The translations under genes were made by a program, and so were the position numbers. DNA of 39,321 nucleotides from Nostocaceae cyanobacterium (GTDB lineage: Bacteria > Cyanobacteriota > Cyanobacteriia > Cyanobacteriales > Nostocaceae): the NCBI GenBank assembly GCA_030065825.1, contig JASJCY010000044.1, positions 1-39,321 on the forward strand, written 5' to 3'. Under the pieces are notes generated by a model. The model searched no databases, was not told where the DNA came from, and saw only the letters and a list, made by a program, of their open reading frames with translations. The number at the start of each line of letters is the position of its first letter. Within the stretch, counting starts at the first letter, position 1. Positions 17,699-27,260 of this stretch are shown here, piece by piece.

Positions 17699-20600
17699 TT
17701 ACCTGTTTGTTGTCGCTTTTAAGGTAACTCTTCCTTGGGAACCGTAAGCAATTTCAGTCAAGTAATGATTGGGGTCGTGAAGTTCTGCTAAAATATGTTG
17801 TGCTGATGTTTCGGGATTAATTTCTGGACTAATGTCAATGGCTCGACAAAAGACTTTTGACCATTCCCAAATCAAGGTTTTAGTTAATCCGAAAAGTCCA
17901 GCACCAATTGCACCAAAATTACCTTGATGTTGTAATCCAAATGCTCCATCTAACCTCGCTACGGTGCAAAAACAACTACGTCCATTTGCTGCTTGATTTA
18001 GGGTTGCTTTCAGATGTTTAGCCATGAAGAAGATGTGTTTAACAATGGCTTTTTCTGCTGGTAAGAAAGCAATTGGATTCTCATTACCTGTAAATACCGG
18101 ATGGAGATGGATAAATGCACCGATGGAACCGTAATTTGTGGTAATTAGATTTAGTTGTTGTTGTAGGTGTTCTTCACTCAAATCTTCGAGGGTGACGCGA
18201 TGAACTCCTGGAGGAAGGGGAGATTGATGAGGAACTAAGGATGAAGGGAAGTTTAAAACTACTAGTTTCCATCCTCGTTCCCTTAATGATTCTGCAAGTT
18301 TAGAGGTGGTGAGGGAACCATCGTCGGTAATTAATCCGATGTGTCCCTCTGGTAAAGAAATTTCCCAAAAGTCTGGTGGTGGAAGAACTTCTAGTTTTGC
18401 GGGAAGTCGTTTGACGTTATCAATTACTTCCCTGGGGTGACTAATTCTTTCATGGTGTGGCTTTTTTTTTTCACCCCCAGCTAACTTCTGGAGATACTCG
18501 ACTATTTGATTAATGGTACGTAGTTCTCCTAATTCTTCCACGTTATCAGGTTTGGGTAAGTCGGGATACATCTCTTGTAATGCACCCATGATTTCTACCC
18601 GCTTGATAGAATCAATCCCCAAATCTGCTTCCATGTCCATGTCGAGTTCTAACATCTCGACGGGATAACCTGTTTTCTCGCTGGTAATGGCTAGGAGATT
18701 CTCAGCCAGATTAGTTAAATCTATACTTACACCAGTTGCGGATTCCGTTTCTGGATTAACCGCTACAGGTTCGCTGACAGAAACTTCCGGTTGAATTTCT
18801 GGTGTTGGTTCGGGGGTAGCAACCGTCTCAACCACAGTACTTGTTTCAACTTGAGGAGTAGCTACTTCCACCGAGGATTTCTTCGCTACCAAAGATTGCA
18901 AATATTCTACCGTCTGATTGATAGTACGCAATTCCCCTAATTCTTCTACATTATCAGGCTTGGGTAAGTCGGGATACATTTCTTGTAATGCACCCATAAT
19001 TTCTACCCGCTTGATAGAATCAATCCCCAAATCTGCTTCCATATCCATGTCGAGTTCCAGCATCTCCACAGGATACCCAGTTTTCTCGCTGGTGATGGCT
19101 AAAAGATTATCAGCCAAATTGCTTAAATCAACTGCGACTGCGGGAGTTGTTGCAGGTTCGCTGACAACAGGTGCAGAAATTTCCACCACTGGTTCGGGTT
19201 CCACTTCCACCACCTTATCCATCAATGCAGTAGTGCCATTTTTAACCACAGGCTTTGATTCCGTTTCCCAGAAATTAGCGGTGGGAGGTACAGGACTCTC
19301 TTCTTTTACTGGTTGTGGTTGGGGTTCCCAGAACTTAGCAGTGGGAGGTACGGGACTTTCTTCCTTTACTGCTTCTACCTCTAGAAGTGGTGGTAACTCT
19401 TTGGTAGGAAATACGCCATTTTCAGGAATAGTAACATCAGTAGAAACCACAGGCTGACTTGTCTTTTCTGCACCAACCAACCGTCCATACTCCTGCTGAA
19501 TCAGTTGGAAGAAATTCTTAGTATATTCTACCTGCTCATGAAGATATTGCTCATGGATACGCAGAGTATCACCCTGTTGGGAATGAAACTGCATCATGCT
19601 ACGCTCTAAACTAGACATGATTTGCGCTGCATCCTCAGAACCTTTACCTTCCGCAAACAAAACATTTTGCTGCTGCATCAATTGGAAGAAAGTTCTTGCA
19701 TATTCCACCTGATGGTTGAGGTAGTTTCCGTGAACCTCTAAATTCTGACTTTGATTTTCTTGGAACTGCGTCAGAACGTACTCTAAACTAGCTAATACCT
19801 GCTGGTAATTCACGAACTTGTCTTGACTTTCCATAGTCTGGTGTAGGGGAGTGGAGAGATTGGGAGTGAGGGAAGTGTGGAGAGTGTGGGGAGTGTGGGG
19901 AGTGGGGGAAGAAGAGGTGACTTTATGGGTTAAATCGGTAATCTTCAGTTTTGATTTATATGCCTTAGAAGTACCATTTTTACCATTTTGCAGATTTGCA
20001 CTCTCACCTTCTTCTCTCTGTTCTCCAGAAAATTCTTTCTTTGTGTTCTTCGTGTCTGTGTGGTTAATTACCTCTTCCTGACTAACTTCCGCAACCGACC
20101 CAACCTTTACCTGATACCCATTCTGCAAAGCTTCCGCAAACGCTTTTTTAGTCTTATCAGACACAAAATTGCTACCATTTAACTGGAAACTCAACCCCTT
20201 CTTATCCTTCTTCTTCACCCCAGGTACAACCTGATAAGGATCGAGATTCTGCAAAGACATCCCAGCAACCCGCAACTGAACCACCCCTTCCCGCAAACAC
20301 CGATCACTATCTTTTTGAGGAGTCGGATTCAAAGCTACCGCTAAATGGGGACGATCGCCTAAAATATCCTTAACCAAGTTCGTCAAAACCTTCCTCGGAC
20401 CAAATTCGACGAAACAGTAACCACCAGCACCGTAGATATTTTCAATCTCTTGCTTAAACAGTACCGAATTAGACAGGTGAGTCTCCAACAACTTCTGAAT
20501 TGCTGTTGTTTCCCGGGGATACTCCTTACCTGTGACATTGGTATAAACAGGAACCTTAGGAGATTGGAACTGAACACTCTTAATGGCGATCGCAAAAGAC

Positions 20601-23116
20601 TTCTGAGCAAAAGCAATTAGGGGTGTGTGGAAAGCAGAAGCCACAGGTAATAATACCGCTGCACATCCTTGTTCCTCCAATACCCGCTGCACCTTCTTAA
20701 TTTCCGGTGTCGGACCTGCTAAAACTACCTGACGAGGGGAATTAAGATTAGCGATCGCCACCTGGGGGAAATTATGAAGTATAGATTCTATCTTACTTAG
20801 CTCTGATTTCACCGCCAACATTGCCCCCGTATCGTAATGGGGGTCTTTGGGAGCCGCCATTGCTTTACCCCGGGATTTAACTAGGAAACAGTAGTCTTCT
20901 TCACTCAGTACCCCTGCTGCCCAGAGAGCGGTAACTTCCCCAAAACTGTGTCCAGCCACAAAATCGGCATTAAATCCTGCCTGTTTGAGGATATTATACA
21001 TCCCCGCGCTTAACATTCCGATGGCGGGCTGAGCATATTGCGTCCGTTGCAAGGCATCAATTTGCTCTTTCTTTTCTGCTTCATCAAATACCGCAGGGGG
21101 AAAGACAACTTCTGAAACCGACTTTAAGTTATCTTTGAGCAGCAAACTGTCCATACAGCCATACATCCGCCGCATTTCGGGGAAATTCATCACAATTTCC
21201 CGTCCCATTTCCAAATATTGGGAACCTTGTCCGGAGAATAAAGCGACTACTTTACCACTCAACTCCATCCCCGCAGCGCGGTAGTAAATTCCTTGGGGAT
21301 GTTCCCAAGCTGGTGCTGAGGCTTTGTTTTTCAACAAGTCCACAGTCATTTGCAAGAATTTACAAGCTTGGGTGCGAGAATCAGATACAAAGCCCACTCT
21401 CGCCGCATTTTGAGGAATTTCCCCAGATTTACAGGCTTCCAGGAGATTGAGATAATGTTGCTCTCCCTCTTGGGATTGCAAATTGCTTAAAGTTTCTTGA
21501 CACTTCTCCAGTAACTGGGTGGGAGTATCAGCAAACAGCAACACTTCCGAAGGGGTATTGTGCAAGCGATAAGGTTGATGATGTTCCCCTTGGTACTCTT
21601 CCAACACCACATGGTAATTAGTACCCCCAAAGCCAAAGGAACTCACCCCTGCACGTCTGGGTGCTTCTCCCTCTGCACGAATCCAAGGACGAGTTTGGGT
21701 ATTGAGGTAGAAGGGGGAATTTTCGATATTTAATTTGGGGTTGGGTTGAGTAATGTTAATGGTTGGTGGTAATATCTTATGGTGCAATGCCAACGCCGTT
21801 TTGATCAAACTAGCGGCACCTGCTGCAGCTTTGGTGTGCCCTATTTGGGATTTAACAGTTCCCAAGGCGATTTGTTGTAATTTAGGGTTGTGTTGCCCAA
21901 AAAACTGCCGTAGGGAACCGAATTCCGTCGGATCTCCTGCCATGGTTCCCGTACCATGTGCCTCAATTAGGGTAACAGTTTCCGGGGCAATTCCTGCATC
22001 TTCGTAAGCGCGATGTAAAGCATTAACTTGCCCTTCTTTGCGGGGAGCATAAATACTCTTATAACGTCCATCGCTGGAAGTACCCATGCCTTTAATTACG
22101 GCATAGATTTTATCATTATCCCGCACCGCATCATCCAACCGCTTCAGCACCATCATCCCGATGCCTTCACCCAACATCATCCCGTCAGATTTAGCATCAA
22201 AAGCCTGCACCTTATCCCCAGGAGACACCGCAGGAGTTTTGCTGAAACTAATATAAGCGGTGATGGAATTATCAGTATCCACCCCACCTGTAAGCATCAT
22301 ATCACAACGATGCTCAACCAGTTCGCTAATTGCCATTTTTAAAGCTGCCAGAGAACTCGCACAAGCAGCGTCAACGGTGCAATTTATCCCTCCCAAATTA
22401 AAGCGGTTAGCAATTCTTCCGGAAATCACATTTGCTAACATTCCAGGGAAAGCATTTTCATCCCATTTCACATAAGCACTTTGGATTTTTTCAATGATTT
22501 TTTCTGCATCTGATTCAGATAAACCACTACTTAAAAGTGCCTTCTTCCAAACAGGATATTGCAACCGTGATGCTAGGGGAATCCCCAACTTTAAAGCCGC
22601 AGAACCTAAAATTACCCCCGCAGCTTCTCGATTAAACTCCTTACCTTCACCATAACCAGCATCTTCTAATGCTTCCTTAGCCACCACCAAACTTAAAAGT
22701 TGGGAAACATCAGTAACTTCTAAAATATTCGGGGGAATCCCAAACTCCATAGGATTAAAATCCACATGGGGAATAAATCCACCCCGCTTACAATAAGTTT
22801 TATCCTTTGGTGTTCTGGGATTAGGATCGTAGTAATCATCTACATTCCAATGGGTTTCTGGAATATCAGTAATACAGTCAATTTTATTAACAATATTTTG
22901 CCAATAATCCCTCAAAGTTCTGGCTTGAGGAAATATAGAAGCCATGCCAACAATGGCTATAGGAGTATATTGCAATTGCCTATTAATTTTGTGGACTGAC
23001 AGAGATGGTTCCGACCTCATTTTCTTCTCCTCAATAAACCTAATTACAGCCTGTTCGCAATCGTCTATCTCCTCTGACAATTGTGCTAAGGCAGTATCAA
23101 TCCAAGAAGCAGACAT
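17699..23116 (-). CDS. hglE: Heterocyst glycolipid polyketide synthase HglE
   Basis: A 1805-aa PfaA-like iterative synthase. The ketosynthase (~50-510) has C252 (DAACASS), H387 (EAHGTGT) and H427 (IGHTKAAAG). The acyltransferase (~620-920) has S724 (GHSFGE) and H830 (ASAFHTP). A low-complexity linker (~1015-1095) leads to two copies of an amphipathic motif YLxxQVEYxxxFFQLxQQ (1132-1150, 1191-1209). Two nearly identical ACPs have phosphopantetheine serines S1367 and S1503 (LGIDSIKRVEIM). The C-terminal ~230 residues look like the non-catalytic front half of a PfaA ketoreductase, whose catalytic half is in HglD. It loads and extends malonyl units of the glycolipid chain; expression is presumably heterocyst-specific, but I find no convincing NtcA site upstream. 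Confidence 0.93.
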   Translation of the reverse strand: MSASWIDTALAQLSEEIDDCEQAVIRFIEEKKMRSEPSLSVHKINRQLQYTPIAIVGMASIFPQARTLRDYWQNIVNKIDCITDIPETHWNVDDYYDPNPRTPKDKTYCKRGGFIPHVDFNPMEFGIPPNILEVTDVSQLLSLVVAKEALEDAGYGEGKEFNREAAGVILGSAALKLGIPLASRLQYPVWKKALLSSGLSESDAEKIIEKIQSAYVKWDENAFPGMLANVISGRIANRFNLGGINCTVDAACASSLAALKMAISELVEHRCDMMLTGGVDTDNSITAYISFSKTPAVSPGDKVQAFDAKSDGMMLGEGIGMMVLKRLDDAVRDNDKIYAVIKGMGTSSDGRYKSIYAPRKEGQVNALHRAYEDAGIAPETVTLIEAHGTGTMAGDPTEFGSLRQFFGQHNPKLQQIALGTVKSQIGHTKAAAGAASLIKTALALHHKILPPTINITQPNPKLNIENSPFYLNTQTRPWIRAEGEAPRRAGVSSFGFGGTNYHVVLEEYQGEHHQPYRLHNTPSEVLLFADTPTQLLEKCQETLSNLQSQEGEQHYLNLLEACKSGEIPQNAARVGFVSDSRTQACKFLQMTVDLLKNKASAPAWEHPQGIYYRAAGMELSGKVVALFSGQGSQYLEMGREIVMNFPEMRRMYGCMDSLLLKDNLKSVSEVVFPPAVFDEAEKKEQIDALQRTQYAQPAIGMLSAGMYNILKQAGFNADFVAGHSFGEVTALWAAGVLSEEDYCFLVKSRGKAMAAPKDPHYDTGAMLAVKSELSKIESILHNFPQVAIANLNSPRQVVLAGPTPEIKKVQRVLEEQGCAAVLLPVASAFHTPLIAFAQKSFAIAIKSVQFQSPKVPVYTNVTGKEYPRETTAIQKLLETHLSNSVLFKQEIENIYGAGGYCFVEFGPRKVLTNLVKDILGDRPHLAVALNPTPQKDSDRCLREGVVQLRVAGMSLQNLDPYQVVPGVKKKDKKGLSFQLNGSNFVSDKTKKAFAEALQNGYQVKVGSVAEVSQEEVINHTDTKNTKKEFSGEQREEGESANLQNGKNGTSKAYKSKLKITDLTHKVTSSSPTPHTPHTLHTSLTPNLSTPLHQTMESQDKFVNYQQVLASLEYVLTQFQENQSQNLEVHGNYLNHQVEYARTFFQLMQQQNVLFAEGKGSEDAAQIMSSLERSMMQFHSQQGDTLRIHEQYLHEQVEYTKNFFQLIQQEYGRLVGAEKTSQPVVSTDVTIPENGVFPTKELPPLLEVEAVKEESPVPPTAKFWEPQPQPVKEESPVPPTANFWETESKPVVKNGTTALMDKVVEVEPEPVVEISAPVVSEPATTPAVAVDLSNLADNLLAITSEKTGYPVEMLELDMDMEADLGIDSIKRVEIMGALQEMYPDLPKPDNVEELGELRTINQTVEYLQSLVAKKSSVEVATPQVETSTVVETVATPEPTPEIQPEVSVSEPVAVNPETESATGVSIDLTNLAENLLAITSEKTGYPVEMLELDMDMEADLGIDSIKRVEIMGALQEMYPDLPKPDNVEELGELRTINQIVEYLQKLAGGEKKKPHHERISHPREVIDNVKRLPAKLEVLPPPDFWEISLPEGHIGLITDDGSLTTSKLAESLRERGWKLVVLNFPSSLVPHQSPLPPGVHRVTLEDLSEEHLQQQLNLITTNYGSIGAFIHLHPVFTGNENPIAFLPAEKAIVKHIFFMAKHLKATLNQAANGRSCFCTVARLDGAFGLQHQGNFGAIGAGLFGLTKTLIWEWSKVFCRAIDISPEINPETSAQHILAELHDPNHYLTEIAYGSQGRVTLKATTNR
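18506..18697 (-). repeat. ACP repeat copy 2 inside hglE
   Basis: Encodes residues 1474-1537 of HglE. Over this span it differs from copy 1 by very few amino acids, and the DNA is also very similar, which suggests recent duplication or ongoing gene conversion. Confidence 0.9.
18914..19105 (-). repeat. ACP repeat copy 1 inside hglE
   Basis: Encodes residues 1338-1401 of HglE, exactly 408 bp (136 codons) from copy 2. The spacer between the ACPs is Pro/Glu/Val-rich and unlike any other segment. Confidence 0.9.
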
Positions 23117-23257
23117 AGGATTAAATTTTGGTAATGTAAATTGCTAAATCGCAACAAATGAAAGTAGCTATCCTATCTGCGAACCCTCATCAAATTGCTA
23201 TCAAAAATCTACCCAGGTTACACATACCATCATTCTTACAGGCATATAGGAAAGCAT

Positions 23258-23530
23258 TTAGATAATACTCGACTCATGGGGTAGTAAGTCGATGACATTA
23301 TTGCCACTGGAAAAATAATCTTGTAGCGCTAAAGCGGCTTCACCAGTGAACTCCATCCATTGATTTTGGTAGAGATTTGGGGAAATAGTTTCCCATTCTA
23401 ATGATGGAACATTGGGATTTGCTATCAAAATAGAAACGCTTTTTTCTCCAGATATAGTTTGACAATCTAGCCTTACCGCAGCAACGTAGTTTGTGTTGAT
23501 AACAACGTTCTGGATCTTGATAAATGCCAT
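23258..23530 (-). CDS. Conserved-looking 90-aa protein at the head of the hgl genes
   Basis: A small acidic soluble protein with alternating hydrophobic strands (FIKIQNVVINTNYVAAVRL, then VSILIANPNV) and a C-terminal helix EAALALQDYF. I do not recognise a domain. It is on the same strand as hglE, 141 bp upstream, so it could be the first gene of the hgl transcript or have its own promoter. PCC 7120 also has small genes (asr5349/asr5350, from memory) just upstream of hglE, which supports it being real. Function unknown. Confidence 0.65.
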   Translation of the reverse strand: MAFIKIQNVVINTNYVAAVRLDCQTISGEKSVSILIANPNVPSLEWETISPNLYQNQWMEFTGEAALALQDYFSSGNNVIDLLPHESSII

Positions 23531-24677
23531 AGCCAGTTGCGACTTTCAAGATAATATAGTTTAGAAAATTGAGCCACGAAAGTTTGACAAATCCGTTACA
23601 GAACCAAAACATATAAATATCGGAATTAATCAAACAATTGAGCCACCCATGAAACTCTCGAATGGTGATAGCAACCAGGCTAGCGAGAATTTTTAATTTT
23701 GAATTTTAGATATTTAATTTGGGATTACATTCACAATCTAAAACTCAAAATTACAGGACTCAGTTAGAAACCTTGTCACTCATAAACATTTGAATTAATA
23801 AAAACACTAACACAAATAAGAGAGACATAAACATGTTTAATCGGCTTTTTCAGGAACAATTTTCAAATTTATTCGACACCAATTAGGACTTTTTGTTGTG
23901 AATAGTATAATTACAAACGAATATTTTTGCGTAAATATTTGTTGCTGGATAACGGCAAACATTAATTGTACCTTGAGGAACAGCTAATCAATTTATCGCT
24001 GTATCTTGATTAACTGATTAAATCAATACATACAACCCAGTAATGCTATTTTAGATGTTTTTCAGCAGAACATGATAATTAAGTGAGGAATTTGTGATTT
24101 TTTAAATTCACAAAAATGAACTATAATATTAGCAATTTATCTAATAGGTAAATATTCATCTTTCTAGAAAATTGCCTTGATATTGCTGATACTGTTTATT
24201 TTTGAATTTCTGCTATGAAATTAGTAGGGTGTGTTATTGCGAAGCATAACGCACCAAAATAATGGTGTTGGCTATCTATAAGATTAGTAGGGTGTGTTAT
24301 TGCGTAGCGTGTTAGACACGTAAAGCCTACGGCATAGCTAAGCGCAAAGTGCACGCTCCGCGTTAACGTAGTTCCTCTGAAAGAGGCACGCTTACCGACG
24401 TTCGCGTAGCGTGTCGCGAAGCGACTCAGTCGTTCTCGTTCGCTGAAAGCGTTCCCGAAGGGTAGAGTAGTGGCTTCCCGTAGGGTAGCGCATCCCGCAG
24501 GGTAGCATAAAGCACTAAAATATAGCGATTTTCACTTGGGTCTAATACACCAGGGATGGATATCCCTGCCCATCCTAATTTCACCGATTCCCTTTGTATT
24601 GTACACCCTCCGGGAAGGCTACCCTACGGGAACACCTAACGGTGAACGCCTACAACCGAAAACCGCTATAATTTGAT

Positions 24678-24723
24678 ACGAGGCAGAGCCTCGTTGTATG
24701 CATTTCCAGGCTTAGCCTGGAAA
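24678..24723. repeat. Double hairpin repeat (CGAGGCAGAGCCTCG / TTCCAGGC-TTAG-CCTGGAA)
   Basis: Two adjacent perfect stem-loops: ACGAGGCAGAGCCTCGT (24678-24694) and TTTCCAGGCTTAGCCTGGAA (from 24703). This is a compact dispersed-repeat type in cyanobacteria. It has no T-run. Confidence 0.7.
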
Positions 24724-24728
24724 CGAGT

Positions 24729-24830
24729 TGCTGTTTCCTATTCCCTGTTCCCTGTTCCCCGTTCCCTGTTCCCTGTTTCCTATTCCCTGTTCCCCGTTCC
24801 CTGTTCCCTGTTCCCTATTCCCTATTCCTA
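24729..24830. repeat. Long STRR heptamer array (TTCCCTG/TTCCCTA/TTCCCCG)
   Basis: About fourteen 7-bp units in tandem, ending 6 bp after the stop of the ParB-domain gene on the minus strand. Non-coding. Confidence 0.9.
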
Positions 24831-24836
24831 AAAACA

Positions 24837-26183
24837 TCAGGATGGCACTTTAGTAATTGCTGCTGCTGTTTGGGGTTGCCCTCCAGTCAACTTTTGCCAG
24901 CGGATGATACCACGACTAACAACCTCTGGGTTATCATCCCCAATAAAGCAAGTACGTCCCATTCTCTCACAAGCTACTATGATTTCACCATATCCCATAA
25001 ATGGTGCAATGACAAAATTATTGGGATTAGTGTACAAATGTAGTAAATAGGTGACTATTCCCTCAACTCCATTGATATTAACTGGTGTTTGCGGCTTAGA
25101 GATTTCTTCATAGGAAAAAATTCCTACATAGATATCGCCAATTACCAATTCATAGCGAAAAGGCATAGCAGTCTGTCTACAAAACTGATAAATTCCCCCT
25201 TGGGTGCGCATTACAGCCACAACCCTAGCCTGAGAAACCAGGTAATCGTGATTCCATGTAGGTGATAAAGTGGCGATCGCTAATGCCGCATTTGAGGGTA
25301 GGAGGTTAATAAAATCCTTACCAGCGGTATCCCCACAATACACCAGATGCCTTTCTAGCATCCATTCCTTACCCTGTTCCATTTTTGGGAATTGAGGCAC
25401 ATTGTTGGCGATTTTTAGTGGGGGTTGGGTATGTTTGGAAGCTAACCTTGCTTCTTTTTGAGCGATCGCATTTTTCACAGCCAGCATTTGTAACTCTTTT
25501 TGCCTAGTTTTCGCTGCTTCTAAGATTTGACTTTGACGTTCGACTTCTTGTTGTTCTCCTTTGGCTTGAGCAAGTTCTAGAGCTTTTTGTGCTGACTCAG
25601 CCAAAGCGAGTTCTTTCTTACCAGTCCTTGCTATTTTTAATAATTCAGTAGTACTTTTAGCAATTACGGTTCCTTTAATCATTTCTTTAACTTCTGGGAC
25701 AATACTTTTGGCAATTTGCTTTCCATGTTGCAAAGTGCGCTCAGAATATCCCACTTCTTTTGCTAAATCCAAAGTAGTCTTGGTTGGAGGTGAAAGCATT
25801 TCGCCACCTTGACGAGTATATTGATTATCCCCTGCTTTAGCTCTTTGTCCCATTTTGGTTAATAATTCATCCCTCTCTAGCCATAATTCAGCACGTTCAA
25901 GGGGTTCTAACTCATTACGGATGAGATTTTCGTCAATCTCCGCTAAACGAGCTTGTTGAGAATTTTGGTAATTTACTATATTGCACTCTATTACTTCTAA
26001 CCCCAACAGCTTACAAGCGGTGAGACGGTGCAATCCTGCAATCAAATTGTGCTGTTTATCGATGGTGATTGGGTTTAATAAACCGTTGTTTTGAATCGAT
26101 TCCATTAACTCAACTACCTTTTCATCCTTAATGGGACGACGGTTAGCACCAATGTGAATTTGTTCTATAGATACTTTAGGCAT
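24837..26183 (-). CDS. ParB-domain protein fused to a degenerate DNA-methylase-like domain
   Basis: A 448-aa protein. Residues ~1-95 are a ParB/Srx-type domain with LIAGLHRLTACKLLG (48-61), the GxHRxxA motif; ~100-190 contains a KorB/ParB-like helix-turn-helix (LDLAKEVGYSERTLQHGKQI). Residues ~195-250 are an Ala/Glu/Gln-rich coiled coil. The last ~190 residues resemble N4/N6 DNA methylases, ending APFMGYGEIIVACERMGR, close to the DPFxGSGTT...ACExxGR pattern, but DPPY is replaced by LSPTW and GSGTT by GYGEI. It is therefore probably a non-catalytic DNA-binding protein. Related ParB-methylase fusions occur in phages and cyanobacterial mobile DNA. No ParA is adjacent. Flanking repeats suggest insertion between the hgl and hgd gene groups. 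Confidence 0.75.
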   Translation of the reverse strand: MPKVSIEQIHIGANRRPIKDEKVVELMESIQNNGLLNPITIDKQHNLIAGLHRLTACKLLGLEVIECNIVNYQNSQQARLAEIDENLIRNELEPLERAELWLERDELLTKMGQRAKAGDNQYTRQGGEMLSPPTKTTLDLAKEVGYSERTLQHGKQIAKSIVPEVKEMIKGTVIAKSTTELLKIARTGKKELALAESAQKALELAQAKGEQQEVERQSQILEAAKTRQKELQMLAVKNAIAQKEARLASKHTQPPLKIANNVPQFPKMEQGKEWMLERHLVYCGDTAGKDFINLLPSNAALAIATLSPTWNHDYLVSQARVVAVMRTQGGIYQFCRQTAMPFRYELVIGDIYVGIFSYEEISKPQTPVNINGVEGIVTYLLHLYTNPNNFVIAPFMGYGEIIVACERMGRTCFIGDDNPEVVSRGIIRWQKLTGGQPQTAAAITKVPS

Positions 26184-27260
26184 AATTTCTTATTATTGAT
26201 TTTTGGCAGTCAAAATACTAAAAATGGGATATACCCAATATATTTCATCGGCAGAATTATCAATTTGAATTTTCTAATAAGTTTTGCTGAAGTTGCTTTA
26301 CGCGGGATAAATACAATTTAGTTTGTAGCAAAATGAACAGAAACTTATTAATTATAAACGGCATAATTTAATGAATGAATGTCAAAATATATTTGTAGTT
26401 AAAGTTACATTTTAACAGCGCTGAATATGGGTCAATGTCTTGACAATATCTAAAGGTTTTACCATAATTAAAGAGGAAATTTTAAAAGTTTTGTCTTTAT
26501 AGATCAGAGTAATTTGATAGTCCATAAAAACAGATATAATAAATATTATCTGTTATATCTGTGAAAATTAAAACAACCCTCTCAAAAAATGGGTTTTCCA
26601 TCAACAAATTACCGGAATATTTGATACTTAAACAATACTTTTGAAATATCATCTCACGTGTTTTAGGTCTACAATGTTTTCTACTTGTTTTCTGCAGTTT
26701 ATCTCCACGAACAAGTATATTTTCTCTGCACTATAAGAGGTTATTTATAAAGTAAACCTTAAGACCCAAAAAACCGGTTTTTTTTGAGGATAATTACGAT
26801 GCGGATTCGATACTCCACCTATAGAAACCGGATTTCTCCCTACGCCCATAGACTTAATATTTACTTGATAAATGGTCTCTAAAAGTAAAGATAAACAGCA
26901 CTAAAAATATAACAGCAATTAATTAGCTTAAGAGATTGTTGAGGTATAAAACTTACAGCATATTTTATATTTATGAAGTACAATCTGACGGGCAAGGATG
27001 CCCCGCAGTCGCTACAACTTTGGAAAAGCAACGCGCTGCTCTCCATCACACAATAGTTTTACAATTTATTTTTGTACCTCATTTACTTGCAAAATGTTAT
27101 ATGAGTAGTAAACTTTTGAATGGGTGACTTGCTCCCAGCGCTATATCTACTATTTTTCGTTGCAAAAAATGCAGTATTAGTAGAGAAAATCAAGTAGTTT
27201 TAATTAATAGAAATAGCCATTAAAGCTCTTTCTTGGTACAAGTAGAATTGGAATATAAAT
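26184..27260. other. 1.08-kb gene-free spacer between the ParB-like gene and hgdB
   Basis: The divergent promoters of both genes must lie here. I see an inverted repeat ACAGATATAA/TTATATCTGT (26530-26562) and one MITE-like element (26736-26880, listed separately). Short frames such as 26936-27127 lack coding character. No tRNA or ncRNA recognised. Confidence 0.6.
26736..26880. mobile_element. MITE-like element, family 2
   Basis: A 145-bp element: left end AGAGGTTATTTATAAAGTAA, right end read inverted AGAGACCATTTATCAAGTAA. The interior has AAAAACCGGTTTTTT and CTATAGAAACCGGATTTCT. It matches the ends of the 9975 copy and encodes nothing. Confidence 0.65.

Larger units (their letters stand above)
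23531..24836. other. 1.3-kb gene-free, repeat-rich spacer
   Basis: No reading frame here has coding character. 23531-24200 is AT-rich and would hold the promoter of the 90-aa gene and hglE; I see no convincing NtcA box. Two copies of ATTAGTAGGGTGTGTTATTG (about 24219 and 24281) precede a GC-rich block of short palindromic pieces (24310-24500: GGCTTCCCGTAGGGTAGCG and similar), related to 24600-24645 and 30893-30972. The double hairpin and STRR array noted separately follow. Confidence 0.7.

Noticed and set aside
24729-24830. Possible CRISPR array
   Set aside because: Units are contiguous heptamers without spacers. No cas genes are in the window.
27074-27086. NtcA box upstream of hgdB
   Set aside because: GTA and TAC are separated by 7, not 8, bases and no suitably placed -10 box follows.
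26936-27127. 63-aa plus-strand frame
   Set aside because: No ribosome site, no recognisable protein, and composition like the surrounding spacer.
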